Shown here one piece after another: positions 49,149 through 59,625 of a stretch of DNA of 64,000 bases (positions are counted from its first letter, which is position 1; each line of letters starts with the position of its first letter). Source of the stretch: Cobetia sp. L2A1. GTDB lineage: Bacteria > Pseudomonadota > Gammaproteobacteria > Pseudomonadales > Halomonadaceae. The position numbers were made by a program, and so were the translations under genes. The stretch lies in the NCBI RefSeq assembly GCF_009796845.1, contig NZ_CP047025.1, forward strand, positions 2,852,001 through 2,916,000, given 5' to 3'. Under the pieces are notes generated by a model that did not search any database, was not told the origin of the DNA, and was given only the letters and a program-made list of their open reading frames with translations.

Positions 49149-49340
49149 GCCTTTCTCCTGCAGGAAACAAGTCACGAGTATAAGGATTGAATGCGTGACA
49201 CCCAAGGTGCAGGCGCCTGACAGGTGATCAGGTAACAGGCAGCCGGCATGGTGACGTAGCGATATCGTGTCATGGCAAGCGCCAACATCAGCGTATGCTC
49301 GCCATCAATCCGTCTCATTCAGAACACTATCATTGGGCCT

Positions 49341-49378
49341 AAAAAAGCCCTGCATCACTATGGATACAGGGCTTTTTT
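49341..49378 (-). terminator. Terminator of the galE-ugd-glycosyltransferase group
   Basis: AAAAAAGCCCTG and its complement form a 12-bp stem around 14 nt, 18 bp after the glycosyltransferase stop; T-runs on both strands. Confidence 0.85.
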
Positions 49379-49395
49379 ACAACACAAGGCCTCTA

Positions 49396-50538
49396 TCAAC
49401 GCCCCTTCATCAATGCCTCAAAACTGGCCTTGAGCTTAAGGTTCTGCGCCTGATGAGAGTAGCTTTTCGCCAGTGTTGCCAGAGTGTTTCCCAGCGCTTG
49501 GGTATCACTCTCCAGCAAATGCGAACAGCGCACGGCCCATTGTTCAGGGGTGGATTCAGCTCCCATCACCAACGAGGGATGCTCGTGCAATAGCTCTGCA
49601 GAACCGACCCGTGCATTCAACAGTACCGGTGTACCACAGGCCATCGCTTCCAGTGCAACACGGCCAAACTCTTCGATATGCGCCGGTAGCACGAAGAGAT
49701 CCAACGCACCGTAGAGCGTCTCGACCTCAGGAATGGTCGAGCGCCACTGTATACGCCCCTCCACGCCGGCTTCACGCGCTTGCTGCTGATAAGGGGCTGC
49801 ATCGTCCTTGCCGACGACCAGGAAGCGGTAGCGGCTCGGTGAGGCCTGCTCCATCAGTGCTGCCATGGCCACGAAGAGTGTCACGTTACGCTTGATGAAA
49901 TTACCGGATGAGACCAGTCCAATCAGCCGTTCATCATCGCCGACCCCGAGCGCCTGACGTTGAGCATCGCGCCCGACACGTGCCCGCTCAGGCGTGAATT
50001 GCTCTGGGTCATAACCGGGATAGCTGATCTCGATCTTGTCGCGGGCAATACCGTAGCGACTGATCAGATCTTCACCCATCATGCGTGAGTTGACCGCTAT
50101 CTGACGGAACTTGCCACCCTTGAGCACATGATCATGTATCGCCGCGACCTCATGATCGTCTGGCAGCTCGCGACCGTATATGCACTGCGAGGCCAGATGC
50201 ACGCAATTGTGCAGATAGACCGTATCCGGACTTTCGCAATCACCATGACTGATCAACAGATTCGGCGTATTGCGTTTGGCCCACGCCTGTACACGCCGAT
50301 TGAACCAGAAACGTCGAAACGCTCCTTTCAGCGGCCAGCGCCAAAGGCGCACCAGATCAGCGCCGTGCTGTCCCGCCAGCTCCGACTTGCCGCGCTCGGC
50401 GAGAATCACGACACGATAGCCCAAAGCACGCAGGGCATCGGCCTGCTCAAACGCATTGCGACTGGCGCCAGTATTCTTCTCGACCTGACGAATGGCGATA
50501 GCCGCAAGCTTGCCGGCTCCAGACTGCCCCTCGTTCAC
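49396..50538 (-). CDS. Family-4 glycosyltransferase (WaaG-like)
   Basis: 380 residues, GT-B fold. N-terminal [18 protein letters not shown], a mid SSGNFIKRN acceptor/donor hinge near 215 and the [19 protein letters not shown] nucleotide-sugar motif near 290. It resembles LPS core glucosyltransferases more than the two paralogues at 3.7-8.6 kb. GTG start overlaps the ugd stop by 4 bp (GTGA), so it is made with UDP-glucuronate-producing Ugd; a glucuronosyl or glucosyl transfer is an inference. Confidence 0.85.
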   Translation of the reverse strand: MNEGQSGAGKLAAIAIRQVEKNTGASRNAFEQADALRALGYRVVILAERGKSELAGQHGADLVRLWRWPLKGAFRRFWFNRRVQAWAKRNTPNLLISHGDCESPDTVYLHNCVHLASQCIYGRELPDDHEVAAIHDHVLKGGKFRQIAVNSRMMGEDLISRYGIARDKIEISYPGYDPEQFTPERARVGRDAQRQALGVGDDERLIGLVSSGNFIKRNVTLFVAMAALMEQASPSRYRFLVVGKDDAAPYQQQAREAGVEGRIQWRSTIPEVETLYGALDLFVLPAHIEEFGRVALEAMACGTPVLLNARVGSAELLHEHPSLVMGAESTPEQWAVRCSHLLESDTQALGNTLATLAKSYSHQAQNLKLKASFEALMKGR

Positions 50539-51887
50539 GAGGCCTCCTGCGCGGCGACCATGGAATCGCCACGCCCGACGGCGTAATACATCAGGCCCGC
50601 AGCTTTCATCGCTGCCGGTTCAAACAGATTACGGCCATCGACAACCACCGGGAAGCCGAGCTGGGCCTTGAGCCACATGCCGTCCAGCGTGCGGAATTCT
50701 TTCCACTCGGTACAGATCACCAATGCATCTGCCCCCTTGACGGCCTGAACGTTGTCAGCCACCAACACCAAATCATCGCGCTCACCGTAGATACGACGGC
50801 ACTCTTTCATCGCCTCTGGATCATAGGCCTGCACCGTGGCACCTGCAGCCCACAGCGCTTCCATCAGCGTGCGACTTGGCGCATCACGCATATCATCGGT
50901 ATTTGGCTTGAAAGCGAGGCCCCAGACGGCGATGGTCTTGCCGGCGAGATCGCCATCGAAGGCCCGCGAGAGCTTCTCGAACAGCGTAACCTTCTGACGC
51001 TTGTTGACGGCTTCGACCGCTTGCAGCAACTCGGCGTTGTAACCGACCTGGCTCGCGGTACGTGCCAGCGCCTGCACATCTTTCGGGAAGCAGGAGCCGC
51101 CATAACCACATCCGGGATAGATGAAGTGATAACCGATACGCGGGTCACTGCCGATACCGCGTCGTACCTCTTCGATATCTGCCCCGAGACGCTCAGCCAG
51201 ATTGGAAATCTCGTTCATGAAGCTGATCTTGGTCGCCAGCATCGCGTTGGCAGCATACTTCGTCAGCTCTGCAGCACGCACATCCATGAACATCAGCTTT
51301 TCATGATTGCGGTTGTAGGGGGCATAGCATTCACGCATGCGCTCGCGCACGGCTTCGGAGTCAGTACCGACGACGATACGTGCACCGCGCGTGAAGTCTT
51401 CAAGTGCCGCACCTTCCTTGAGGAATTCCGGGTTGGAGCAGACATCAAAATCGTGCATCGCACCACGTTCGTTCAGCACCTCGGCGACACGGGCAGTGAC
51501 GCGGTCGGCAGTGCCGACGGGAACGGTCGACTTATCGATGATGACCTTATAGCCATCCATGAACTCACCGATGGTGCCCGCAACTGCCAGCACGTACTTC
51601 AAATCCGCACTACCATCCTCATCCGGCGGCGTACCGACAGCGATGAACTGCAAGGTGCCATGCTCGACCGCCTGACGGGCATCAGTCGTGAAGTTAAGTC
51701 GCCCCGCCTCGACATTGCGCAACACCATGCTCTCGAGGCCCGGCTCATAGATGGGTATCTCACCATGCTTGAGACCATCGATCTTGGCTTCATCCACATC
51801 CATGCAGATCACATCATGGCCAACATCGGCCAAACAGGTGCCAGTTACCAGGCCTACATAGCCTGTTCCGAAGACAGTGATGTTCAT
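50535..51887 (-). CDS. ugd: UDP-glucose 6-dehydrogenase
   Basis: 450 residues. Oxidises UDP-glucose to UDP-glucuronate with two NAD+. Rossmann motif [12 protein letters not shown] (4-15), STVPVGT near 121 and the catalytic cysteine in [12 protein letters not shown] near 265 are present. AAGGA precedes the ATG. It follows the phosphoethanolamine-transferase-like gene by one base and overlaps the glycosyltransferase by 4 bp: a tightly packed surface-glycan operon. Confidence 0.96.
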   Translation of the reverse strand: MNITVFGTGYVGLVTGTCLADVGHDVICMDVDEAKIDGLKHGEIPIYEPGLESMVLRNVEAGRLNFTTDARQAVEHGTLQFIAVGTPPDEDGSADLKYVLAVAGTIGEFMDGYKVIIDKSTVPVGTADRVTARVAEVLNERGAMHDFDVCSNPEFLKEGAALEDFTRGARIVVGTDSEAVRERMRECYAPYNRNHEKLMFMDVRAAELTKYAANAMLATKISFMNEISNLAERLGADIEEVRRGIGSDPRIGYHFIYPGCGYGGSCFPKDVQALARTASQVGYNAELLQAVEAVNKRQKVTLFEKLSRAFDGDLAGKTIAVWGLAFKPNTDDMRDAPSRTLMEALWAAGATVQAYDPEAMKECRRIYGERDDLVLVADNVQAVKGADALVICTEWKEFRTLDGMWLKAQLGFPVVVDGRNLFEPAAMKAAGLMYYAVGRGDSMVAAQEAS

Positions 51888-51888
51888 G

Positions 51889-53796
51889 TCATTCCTTGAG
51901 AGTTTCTGAGGGTAATGAAGGGGGTGACAGCATGATCGGTTCCGAGACTTTCGACGGCGTCAGGACAGCCCCGGGAACCTTGTCCGGCATAGCAAATCCG
52001 GAGTCTTCATCAGGCATGAAACCAGGATTTTCCAATAGTCGTGTCGTCGCCTGAACCGCCTCTTCCAGTTCTTCAGCCCCTGGCGCCAGCGGGCGAGAAA
52101 GATAATCGGACGGTAGACTCTCGAAGAAGTTCAAGCGGCCCAATTGATCCAGTACGGGATGATGTGCACGCGGGTGGTAACACGACGACCAAGGCGACAG
52201 GCAAGGCTTATTGCCCGAAAAATGTATGCCCATCCAATCGCTGGCGAGATAGGGAAGGTCAAAGCTGGCAAAGGGCTCGTCGGCATGACTGCGCAATCGT
52301 GTCATCTCACGTTCTGGATTAGGCCCTTGCCCTGCCTGCCACAGCCAAAGGGGGATACGGAATGGCGCCTGACTAGGACGATCGCCGCCATGCACGTAAG
52401 CATCGCTTAGCGGGTCATGCTCCAGGCCATGATCGGAGAGATAGAGCACGCCCGCCGGGCGTCCTTCCAGGCGCTGGAAGACGCCTTCCAGTACCTGATC
52501 GGTAAAGCGAATGCTGTCATCGTAAGCATCGGTCAGCGGCTTTGTGCTGTCTGGCGTCAGGAAATACCGTAACGCTTTTGGATACTGCAGACTCGCCGGT
52601 GGATGACTGCCATAGAGATGCAGCACAATCAGCTTGGGCCCCTTGACGTCACGCGCCAATGCCTCATCAAGCGCATCCAGCAGGCCATCGTCGTAATCAC
52701 TCATGATGGTCTTCGCGACGTCTGCACGTTGAGCGATCGCGGTTATCCAAGTGTGCTCAGAGCTGATATCAAGCCCCTGCCGCGACAGCCATTCGGTATG
52801 AAATCCGGCTTGATTGGCGAGCGCAATCAGATTGGCATCCAGATAGCGCGGTGAGAACGTCCGTGGGTCCGTCAGGCTCGCCAACATCGGGACTGCCAAG
52901 ACGGTCTGCGGGGCCGGTGCTATCGCCTTGTCGAACACGACCAGCTGGTCGCGACGCGCCTCAAGATTGGGTGTCGTCGAACGCGGATAACCATACAGGG
53001 ACAGCTGATCACGCCGCTGAGATTCACCAATCACCAATACGAAAACTGCATCATCCGGCACTCGAGGACTGCGAGTCACCTTGCCGAAGTCGTAGTCATC
53101 CGCCATTAGTGCCTTGAAGCGCTCCTTTTCCCACCAGGCATGCGAAGTAGTCGCCAGATTCCAGCCCGGAGATACCGCCAGCATCGTGATGGGAAGTGGC
53201 ACGCTGGCGCGTCCCCACTGCCAGCTGCCTGCCAGCAACATCAACATCCAGGCGAGGAAGGCAATACCACTGCGCCTGGCCAGCCGTGCCCGCGCAAGCC
53301 CCGCACCGTGGCGATTGGCCAGTGACAGCGCCAGCAGGAAGAAGCCCGGCGGCACGATAAGCGCCAACGGAAACTTGAATAGCATCGCCATTGACTCACT
53401 ACGACTGGTGTCGAGTGAGCTCAGCGCAAACGCCAGTCCATAGCGTGAGTCATAATAGACCGCGCTGACCACGCTGGCTGACAGGTTAACGCCCAGCGCC
53501 GCCATCAATCCTAGCGTCGGCCAACGCCAACCACGACGATGCACGCCCGCCAGCAAGCATGGCCACAGCAGCAAGTTGCCGATCAGGATGAGGCCACCTT
53601 CCAGCAGACCGTGGTAGATCAGTGGCACCACACTCGCCAGTAACGACATCACGACAGTGGCGAGCAGACCACCCGCGACGCCTGCCTGAGGGCGAACGCC
53701 AAACAGTCCACGTCGCAGACACCTGAAAACGCGCTTCATTCGGCCATCGGTAGCATTTGCGCGACGGTCGCTATCAGTAGGCATGGAGCATCTCAT
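51889..53796 (-). CDS. Phosphoethanolamine transferase-like sulfatase-fold membrane protein
   Basis: About 635 residues. Several N-terminal membrane segments (40-210), then a periplasmic alkaline-phosphatase/sulfatase-type domain with [19 protein letters not shown] near 255, SDHGLE near 450 and HGG near 463 as metal-site motifs. Closest in pattern to EptC/CptA-type enzymes that add phosphoethanolamine to LPS core. The expected Thr nucleophile of the EptA GET motif is Ser here (GES). A Pro/Ser-rich C-terminal tail of about 60 residues is extra. Starts possible at GTG 53799, ATG 53796 and ATG 53784. Confidence 0.8.
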   Translation of the reverse strand: MRCSMPTDSDRRANATDGRMKRVFRCLRRGLFGVRPQAGVAGGLLATVVMSLLASVVPLIYHGLLEGGLILIGNLLLWPCLLAGVHRRGWRWPTLGLMAALGVNLSASVVSAVYYDSRYGLAFALSSLDTSRSESMAMLFKFPLALIVPPGFFLLALSLANRHGAGLARARLARRSGIAFLAWMLMLLAGSWQWGRASVPLPITMLAVSPGWNLATTSHAWWEKERFKALMADDYDFGKVTRSPRVPDDAVFVLVIGESQRRDQLSLYGYPRSTTPNLEARRDQLVVFDKAIAPAPQTVLAVPMLASLTDPRTFSPRYLDANLIALANQAGFHTEWLSRQGLDISSEHTWITAIAQRADVAKTIMSDYDDGLLDALDEALARDVKGPKLIVLHLYGSHPPASLQYPKALRYFLTPDSTKPLTDAYDDSIRFTDQVLEGVFQRLEGRPAGVLYLSDHGLEHDPLSDAYVHGGDRPSQAPFRIPLWLWQAGQGPNPEREMTRLRSHADEPFASFDLPYLASDWMGIHFSGNKPCLSPWSSCYHPRAHHPVLDQLGRLNFFESLPSDYLSRPLAPGAEELEEAVQATTRLLENPGFMPDEDSGFAMPDKVPGAVLTPSKVSEPIMLSPPSLPSETLKE

Positions 53797-53809
53797 CACA
53801 TCTCATGGC

Positions 53810-54652
53810 TCAGCCCTCCAGCACTTTACGCCAGCGACCATCGGCCGCTCCGCAGGCGATGAAAAAGGGGTTCAGTAGTGTAGGCCGAGCGTTATAGCTC
53901 AATGTCTTAGGGTGGTGAGTCAGCAGTGACTCGGCTTCGAAGACCTGACCGCCGGCAGCTTCCAGCACAGCCTGAGCAGCCGCCGTGTCCCACTCACTGG
54001 TGGGAGCATAGCGTGGATAGAGGTCCGCATTACCCTCCGCGATACGGCAGAACTTCAGCGAGCTTCCGCAGCTGATGTCCTCCACCGGTGCCAATCGCTC
54101 AATCAATCCAGCGGTACGCTCATCAAGATGCGATTTGCTTGCCACGACACGCAGTACATCAGCAGCCGGGCTTACCTGTATCGCCACACGTCCCGCCTCA
54201 TCCTCACGAAAAGCGCCCACACCCTCAAGTCCACTCCAGGTCACGCCAAGTACCGGCGCATCGACTACGCCCAGCACACTCCGGTGTCCTTTGATTAGCG
54301 CGACATTGACCGTGTATTCACCGCTGCCACTGACGAATTCACGCGTACCATCCAGCGGATCAACCAACCAGAACAGCGGCCATTCATGCCGTGCGGCAAT
54401 CTCATCCTTGTCACTCTCCTCGGAGAGTACTGGCAACTCTGGCGTCAGTTCAGCAAGTCCCGCGACCAGCAGATGATGCGCCGCCATATCAGCCGCAGTG
54501 ACAGGACTATTATCAGACTTGTACTGCGTTTCCAGATCACCACCTTGAGTGACGGCAAGAATGGCACGACCGGCCTCGCGGCAAAGGCGTTCGACGTCCC
54601 CAAGCAGTACCAGGTCGATGGGCTGATCGAGCGATAGGACGGGCTGTGTCAT
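53810..54652 (-). CDS. cysQ: 3'(2'),5'-bisphosphate nucleotidase
   Basis: 280 residues, inositol-monophosphatase fold. Hydrolyses adenosine 3',5'-bisphosphate (PAP), the by-product of PAPS use, to AMP. The metal-binding WLVDPLDGTREF motif is near 92-103, with an EESD glutamate near 77 and WDTAAAQAVLEAAGG near 220. Lying between galE and the phosphoethanolamine-transferase-like gene, it may serve sulfation of surface glycans as well as sulfate assimilation. Confidence 0.92.
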   Translation of the reverse strand: MTQPVLSLDQPIDLVLLGDVERLCREAGRAILAVTQGGDLETQYKSDNSPVTAADMAAHHLLVAGLAELTPELPVLSEESDKDEIAARHEWPLFWLVDPLDGTREFVSGSGEYTVNVALIKGHRSVLGVVDAPVLGVTWSGLEGVGAFREDEAGRVAIQVSPAADVLRVVASKSHLDERTAGLIERLAPVEDISCGSSLKFCRIAEGNADLYPRYAPTSEWDTAAAQAVLEAAGGQVFEAESLLTHHPKTLSYNARPTLLNPFFIACGAADGRWRKVLEG

Positions 54653-54715
54653 GACAAATCTCGCTGCGGATCAAAGGGGATACTCATTAGACTTCTGTGG
54701 CATATAGTACGCAAA

Positions 54716-54744
54716 AGCGGCCGCGGGTGCTGCCCGCGACCGCT
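54716..54744 (-). terminator. Terminator after galE
   Basis: AGCGG and CGCGGG arms with one mismatch form a 12-position stem with a TGCTG loop; on the minus strand TTTTG follows. Confidence 0.75.
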
Positions 54745-54777
54745 CTACACACGGTGAATATGACTGCCGTCAGCCTG

Positions 54778-55800
54778 TTACGATTTGCGATAACCGTTAG
54801 GATTATTTGACTGCCAGCGCCAACTATCGGCCATCATGCGGTCCAGTCCCAACTCTGCCTTCCAGTTAAGCTCATTGAAGGCCTTGTCAGGCTTCGCCCA
54901 GCATTCGGCGATATCACCGGGACGGCGCGGCGCGATGCGATAGGCCACCGGGCGACCGCTCGCCTTCTCGAAGGCCTTGACCATCTCCAGCACACTGTAG
55001 CCGGTACCGGTACCCAGATTGTAGGTATGCACCCCATCACGCGCATCACCGGCCAGGTAATCCAACGCTTTGAGGTGTCCATCAGCCAGATCAACGACAT
55101 GGATGTAATCGCGCACGCCTGTGCCGTCCGGGGTCGGATAGTCATCACCGAACACGGCCAGCTCTTCCAGACGACCCACTGCGACCTGGCTGATGTAGGG
55201 CACCAGATTGTTGGGGATACCGTTGGGATCTTCACCGATGGTACCGGAGTCATGCGCACCAACCGGATTGAAGTAGCGCAGCAGGGCGATGCGCCAGCTG
55301 CCATCGGCAATCGCCAGATCGCGCAGCATTTCCTCAACCATCAGCTTGGAACGACCGTAGGGGTTGGTGGCGGATGTCGGGAAGTCTTCACGAATCGGCG
55401 TAGAAGCCGGGTCGCCATACACCGTGGCAGAAGACGAGAACACGATACGCTTGACGCCAGCACGTGCCATCGCGGCACACAGCACCAACGTGCCGGTGAC
55501 GTTGTTGTCGTAATAAGCCAATGGCTTGGCAACACTCTCACCGACCGCCTTGAGGCCAGCAAAGTGCACTACTGCCTCGATATCATGACGCTCGAACAGA
55601 CTATCCAGCAGCGCACCATTGCGAATATCACCCTCAACGAAAGGCACCTCACGGCCTGCCAGCGTCGCTACTCGCGCCAGCGACGCCTCACTGGCATTGG
55701 AAAGGTTGTCCAGCACCAACACCTGATGGCCAGCCTCCATGAGTGCCAGTACTGTATGGGACCCGATATAGCCTGCACCACCCGTGACCAGAATCATCAA
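54778..55800 (-). CDS. galE: UDP-glucose 4-epimerase
   Basis: 340 residues, short-chain dehydrogenase fold. Interconverts UDP-glucose and UDP-galactose. NAD motif [10 protein letters not shown] (7-16), catalytic Ser in SSSATVYG near 123 and YxxxK ([11 protein letters not shown]) near 148. Two ATGs follow AAGGAA; the first is used. It has its own terminator, so it is separate from the cysQ-to-glycosyltransferase operon, though related in role. Confidence 0.96.
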   Translation of the reverse strand: MMILVTGGAGYIGSHTVLALMEAGHQVLVLDNLSNASEASLARVATLAGREVPFVEGDIRNGALLDSLFERHDIEAVVHFAGLKAVGESVAKPLAYYDNNVTGTLVLCAAMARAGVKRIVFSSSATVYGDPASTPIREDFPTSATNPYGRSKLMVEEMLRDLAIADGSWRIALLRYFNPVGAHDSGTIGEDPNGIPNNLVPYISQVAVGRLEELAVFGDDYPTPDGTGVRDYIHVVDLADGHLKALDYLAGDARDGVHTYNLGTGTGYSVLEMVKAFEKASGRPVAYRIAPRRPGDIAECWAKPDKAFNELNWKAELGLDRMMADSWRWQSNNPNGYRKS

Positions 55801-56249
55801 TCTTCTTCCTTGTGCTGAATTACGCTCATGAGCCGAACACCATGCCCAGTGTCGGCCCTCATCATGGCTGCTAACCCTACCTTTCGCCTCACGGCCTCAC
55901 AAGTCCACAAGGGCCGACAGCGTCTGTCGCCAGACAGCAACCGAATTCAGACACAGTCATGTTGCGTCATCGCACTACACCTGCGTGAAGCGTTACGGTT
56001 GCGCGGCGTCAATATTTCGGCATTCTACATGGTCGAAAGACAGAACATTAGGTAGTGGGTGCCGGCCCAATACTGCGACAATAGCGCCGATTCCCCGACC
56101 GGCAGCGCCTGCCTGCACCTCGTGTCGGACGGATGCAAATCCCATTGTCTCACTACAACACCAACACAACACATCGCCATCACCTACCATGACCTATACA
56201 AACAACATGACAAGGAAGCCTGATATTGCCCGGCTTCTCTGGAGTCGAC
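55801..56249. other. Divergent region between galE and the DASS symporter
   Basis: About 450 bp with promoters for both genes presumed. No gene or strong dyad recognised. Confidence 0.4.
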
Positions 56250-57743
56250 ATGTCTGAGCACTCTGTAGATCACGCCAACGATCCATCACCCACACCTCCG
56301 CAGACGCCCCTGGCCGCACGTATCGGGCTTTACCTGGGGCCACTGTTCCTGCTGCTGACCTGGCTGACCCCTCCTCCGGGCGGGATGCCTGACACTGCCT
56401 GGGTATGTGTCGGCCTGGCACTCTTGATGGCGACCTGGTGGGCAACGGAAGCATTGCCCATCCCTGTGACGTCACTACTGCCCATCGTGTTGGTACCGGC
56501 ACTTGGCATCAGTGATATCAAGAGCACCACGGCTGCCTATGCCAACCCGACCATCTATCTGTTCCTCGGTGGCTTCCTGCTGGGTATCGCCATGCAGCGC
56601 TGGGACCTGCACCGTCGCGTGGCTCTGCATACCTTGAAACTGGCGGGACACTCACCGCGTCGTCAGATCGCAGGCTTCATGATCGCCACCGGCTTCATCA
56701 GCATGTGGGTATCCAATACCGCTACCAGCATCATGATGCTGCCGATCGGCATGTCGGTGGTCAGTCTGATGTCCAGCGGTCAGGACGAGCGTGATAGCGG
56801 AGATCCGGAACTCAAGCGCTACGCCGCCGCCCTGCTGCTGGCGATCGCCTACTCAGCCAGTCTCGGGGGTATCGCCACGCTGATCGGCACACCGCCCAAT
56901 GCATTGCTGGCAGGCTACCTGGCCAGTGATCAAGGCATCCAGATCGGTTTCGCCCAGTGGATGGTGGTCGGTCTGCCGATCGCGATCACCATGTGTGTCG
57001 TCACCTGGTGGTGGCTAACGCGCACGCCCTTCACCTTCAAGGCAAACAAGGACAGCGGCGAGATGATCGCGCGTGAACTTGGCGCCCTGGGCACGATGAG
57101 CAGCGCAGAAAAACGCGTCGGTATCGCCTTCCTCGCCGCAGCGCTGCTATGGATGTTCCGTCCGCTGATCAACCAGGTGGGCCTTGAGTGGCTGTCGGAT
57201 ACCGGCATCGCGATGGCCATTGGCGTGGCGCTGTTCGCCATTCCTTCCGGCACCTCGCGCGGGCGTCGACTGCTGGTGTGGGAAGATGCACGTGATCTGC
57301 CCTGGGGTGTACTGCTGCTGTTCGGCGGTGGCCTGGCCCTGGCGGGTGTCATCAAGAGCTCTGGTCTGGCGGAGTGGATCGCCGCGCAGCTCTCGGTCTT
57401 CAGCATACTGCCGATCATCGGACTGGTAGGCATCGTCGTGCTGGTCATCATCTTCCTGACCGAAGTGACCTCCAACACTGCTACCGCTGCGGCTTTCCTG
57501 CCACTGCTCGGCGCATTGGCACTGTCGTTGGATATCGACCCGCTGCTGATTACCGTACCGGCCGCCATCGCCGCGAGCTGTGCCTTCATGATGCCAGTGG
57601 CTACACCACCCAATGCCATCGTGTTCGCCACCGGACATCTGAAGATTCAGACCATGATGAGTGCAGGTTTCTTCCTGAACCTGGCAGGTACCGTGATCGT
57701 CACGCTGATGGCGTACGGTTTGATCGTGGCCTTCTGGATGTAA
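56250..57743 (+). CDS. DASS-family sodium/anion symporter (SLC13-like)
   Basis: 497 residues, about 12 membrane segments. The two SNT sodium/substrate motifs of the family are present: VSNTATSIMMLP near 152 and TEVTSNTATAAAF near 410. Relatives import dicarboxylates or sulfate with sodium. The ATG at 56250 has GGAG; the frame opens at 56226. A hydrophilic N-terminus (1-28) precedes the first helix. Substrate unknown, though a C4-dicarboxylate is most common. Confidence 0.9.
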   Translation: MSEHSVDHANDPSPTPPQTPLAARIGLYLGPLFLLLTWLTPPPGGMPDTAWVCVGLALLMATWWATEALPIPVTSLLPIVLVPALGISDIKSTTAAYANPTIYLFLGGFLLGIAMQRWDLHRRVALHTLKLAGHSPRRQIAGFMIATGFISMWVSNTATSIMMLPIGMSVVSLMSSGQDERDSGDPELKRYAAALLLAIAYSASLGGIATLIGTPPNALLAGYLASDQGIQIGFAQWMVVGLPIAITMCVVTWWWLTRTPFTFKANKDSGEMIARELGALGTMSSAEKRVGIAFLAAALLWMFRPLINQVGLEWLSDTGIAMAIGVALFAIPSGTSRGRRLLVWEDARDLPWGVLLLFGGGLALAGVIKSSGLAEWIAAQLSVFSILPIIGLVGIVVLVIIFLTEVTSNTATAAAFLPLLGALALSLDIDPLLITVPAAIAASCAFMMPVATPPNAIVFATGHLKIQTMMSAGFFLNLAGTVIVTLMAYGLIVAFWM

Positions 57744-57781
57744 GCGGTCGTCTCGCTGCATATCTCGTTGCATGAATGACA

Positions 57782-57825
57782 GAAACGACAACGCCGGACC
57801 CATGTGGGTCCGGCGTTGTCGTTTC
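57782..57825. terminator. Bidirectional terminator between DASS symporter and gltS
   Basis: GAAACGACAACGCCGGACCC and its complement form a 20-bp stem with an ATGT loop. The lower arm (AACGACAACGCC) recurs at 62404. Confidence 0.85.
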
Positions 57826-57889
57826 CGGGAGATCAGGATCCGATGCTGAGACTGAATCAGGAGCACGCTCAGACACCGTGCTCACTGAC

Positions 57890-59080
57890 TCAGTAGAAGC
57901 TCAGGAAGCCCTTGATGATCAGAGAGTTGGCGATATCGATCAGGAACCCACCCACCACCGGTACAATGATGAAGGCAAGGCGCGAGGGGCCATGATGCTG
58001 GGTGACCGCCTGCATGTTGGCGATCGCCGTCGGCGTGGCGCCCATGCCAAAACCGCAGTTACCCGCGACAAGTACCGCAGCATCGTAGTTCTTGCCCATC
58101 AGGCGGAAAGTCACCTGCGTGGTGTAGACGAAGACCAGCACCACCTGTACCAGCAGGATGGCCAGAATCGGCAGTGCCAGATTGGCCAGATCCCACAGCT
58201 TCAGTGTCATCAATGCCAGCGCGAGGAAGACGGATAGACAGATGTTGCCCAGGACGTCGACCGCATGGCTATTGAGATGCTTGTCACCGAAGGCACGCAC
58301 TACGTTGCCGATCACGATACAGCTGAACAGCACCCACACGAAGGTCGGTAGCTCAACAGCAGTGCCGGCTGCAAGATTCTGCAACTGCTGACCGCAGACC
58401 ACGCCCAACAGCAGCATGAAGAGCGTCTTCAGCGCAGTGGAGGTAGTGAGCGGATGCTGGACTTCGCTCTCGTCGTATTCAGACTCGCTGGTCTGGGCGT
58501 TGATGTCCTGGCCTTCACGCTTCATGCGCTTGATCAGGTAACGCGCCGTCGGACCACCGATCAGTGAACCGAATACCAGACCGAAGGTCGCGCAGGCCAT
58601 CGCGACTTCCATGGCACCATCGATACCGTACTGCTCCGAGAAGACATTGGCCCATGCGGCACCGGTACCGTGACCACCCGACATGGTGATGGAACCGCCC
58701 AGCAGACCCAGAACCGGATCAAGACCAAACAGGCTGGCGACCGCTACACCAAGCAGGTTCTGCAGGATAAGCAAACCGATCACGAGCACGAGGAACAAAA
58801 CGAGTTTACTGCCTCCGGCACGGATCATGCGAATGTCCGCAGACAGCCCCACGGATCCGAAGAACAGCAACATGAAGGGTGTCTGAAGCCCTCCGAAGAA
58901 TTGAAATTCGTAACCCAGGCCACGCAGGCTGGTCACGATGACAGTGGCAATGAGACCGCCGACAACAGGTTCGGGGATGTTGAATTCTCGCAGCACGCGT
59001 ACGCGCTCGACAATGAGATGACCGACGACAAGGACAAGTGCCGCCAGCAGCAGGGTGGTGATTGCATCAAGTTGGATCAT
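57890..59080 (-). CDS. gltS: Sodium/glutamate symporter
   Basis: 396 residues, two inverted membrane repeats. The family motifs GGHGTGAAW near 135 and GFGMGATPTAIANMQ near 343 mark the two re-entrant loops of GltS. Imports glutamate with sodium. The ribosome-binding site is weak. Convergent with the DASS symporter and sharing its terminator. Confidence 0.93.
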   Translation of the reverse strand: MIQLDAITTLLLAALVLVVGHLIVERVRVLREFNIPEPVVGGLIATVIVTSLRGLGYEFQFFGGLQTPFMLLFFGSVGLSADIRMIRAGGSKLVLFLVLVIGLLILQNLLGVAVASLFGLDPVLGLLGGSITMSGGHGTGAAWANVFSEQYGIDGAMEVAMACATFGLVFGSLIGGPTARYLIKRMKREGQDINAQTSESEYDESEVQHPLTTSTALKTLFMLLLGVVCGQQLQNLAAGTAVELPTFVWVLFSCIVIGNVVRAFGDKHLNSHAVDVLGNICLSVFLALALMTLKLWDLANLALPILAILLVQVVLVFVYTTQVTFRLMGKNYDAAVLVAGNCGFGMGATPTAIANMQAVTQHHGPSRLAFIIVPVVGGFLIDIANSLIIKGFLSFY

Positions 59081-59625
59081 GCGATACCGATGAGTGATTG
59101 TGGGTTGTTATAGCGGACCTCTTGAACGAGAGGTGCACTGGCGATACCCGATCAGAAGAAGGATTGGGACGCATCCATTATCTCTCCAATCAGGAAAATT
59201 ACCCTTGCACCGCTTGGAATTGTTGTGTTCTCGAATCCGGTCTGCCACCAGATCGTTATCATTATGCGGGTGCTGCGATGATACGCAGGGTTTACACCGG
59301 TGCAAGGGCGGATGTTGAACAGCCAGACAGCTTCCGACAAAAGTCTATACCACCCCTGCTCGGAGGGCGTTCTTGTTTCGCACCTGAAAACAGGCCACAT
59401 CCCCCGCCACAACTGACGTCAAGGCCGCTCACCTGCACCATGAAACGCAACACCCCCACTCGAGAGAGCGGGGGTGTTGTAGGCGCCTTCAGCACGTATT
59501 TCACAGACATCGTGTGACGGATGTCGCAATGAGCGTCAGGTTTCGTACATCTCGTGGTGCATCACCTGAATCATCATAGGAACTCATCACTCGAATACAG
59601 CACAAGAAAGCAGTGTGCAGATTCG
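59081..59625. other. Intergenic region between gltS and leuA
   Basis: About 545 bp with the gltS promoter and a hairpin (59448-59479) that may end leuA transcription. The longest ORF (59098-59517, plus) has no recognisable domain and I do not support it. Confidence 0.5.
59448..59479 (-). terminator. Hairpin downstream of leuA
   Basis: CAACACCCCC and its complement, with inner CTC/GAG pairs, about 145 bp after the leuA stop. No clear T-run, so tentative. Confidence 0.45.

Noticed and set aside
57147..57866. 239-codon minus-strand ORF
   Set aside because: Antisense to the DASS symporter; His/Gln-rich composition typical of a shadow frame.
59098..59517. 139-codon ORF between gltS and leuA
   Set aside because: No ribosome-binding site, no family resemblance, and it runs through a strong hairpin.
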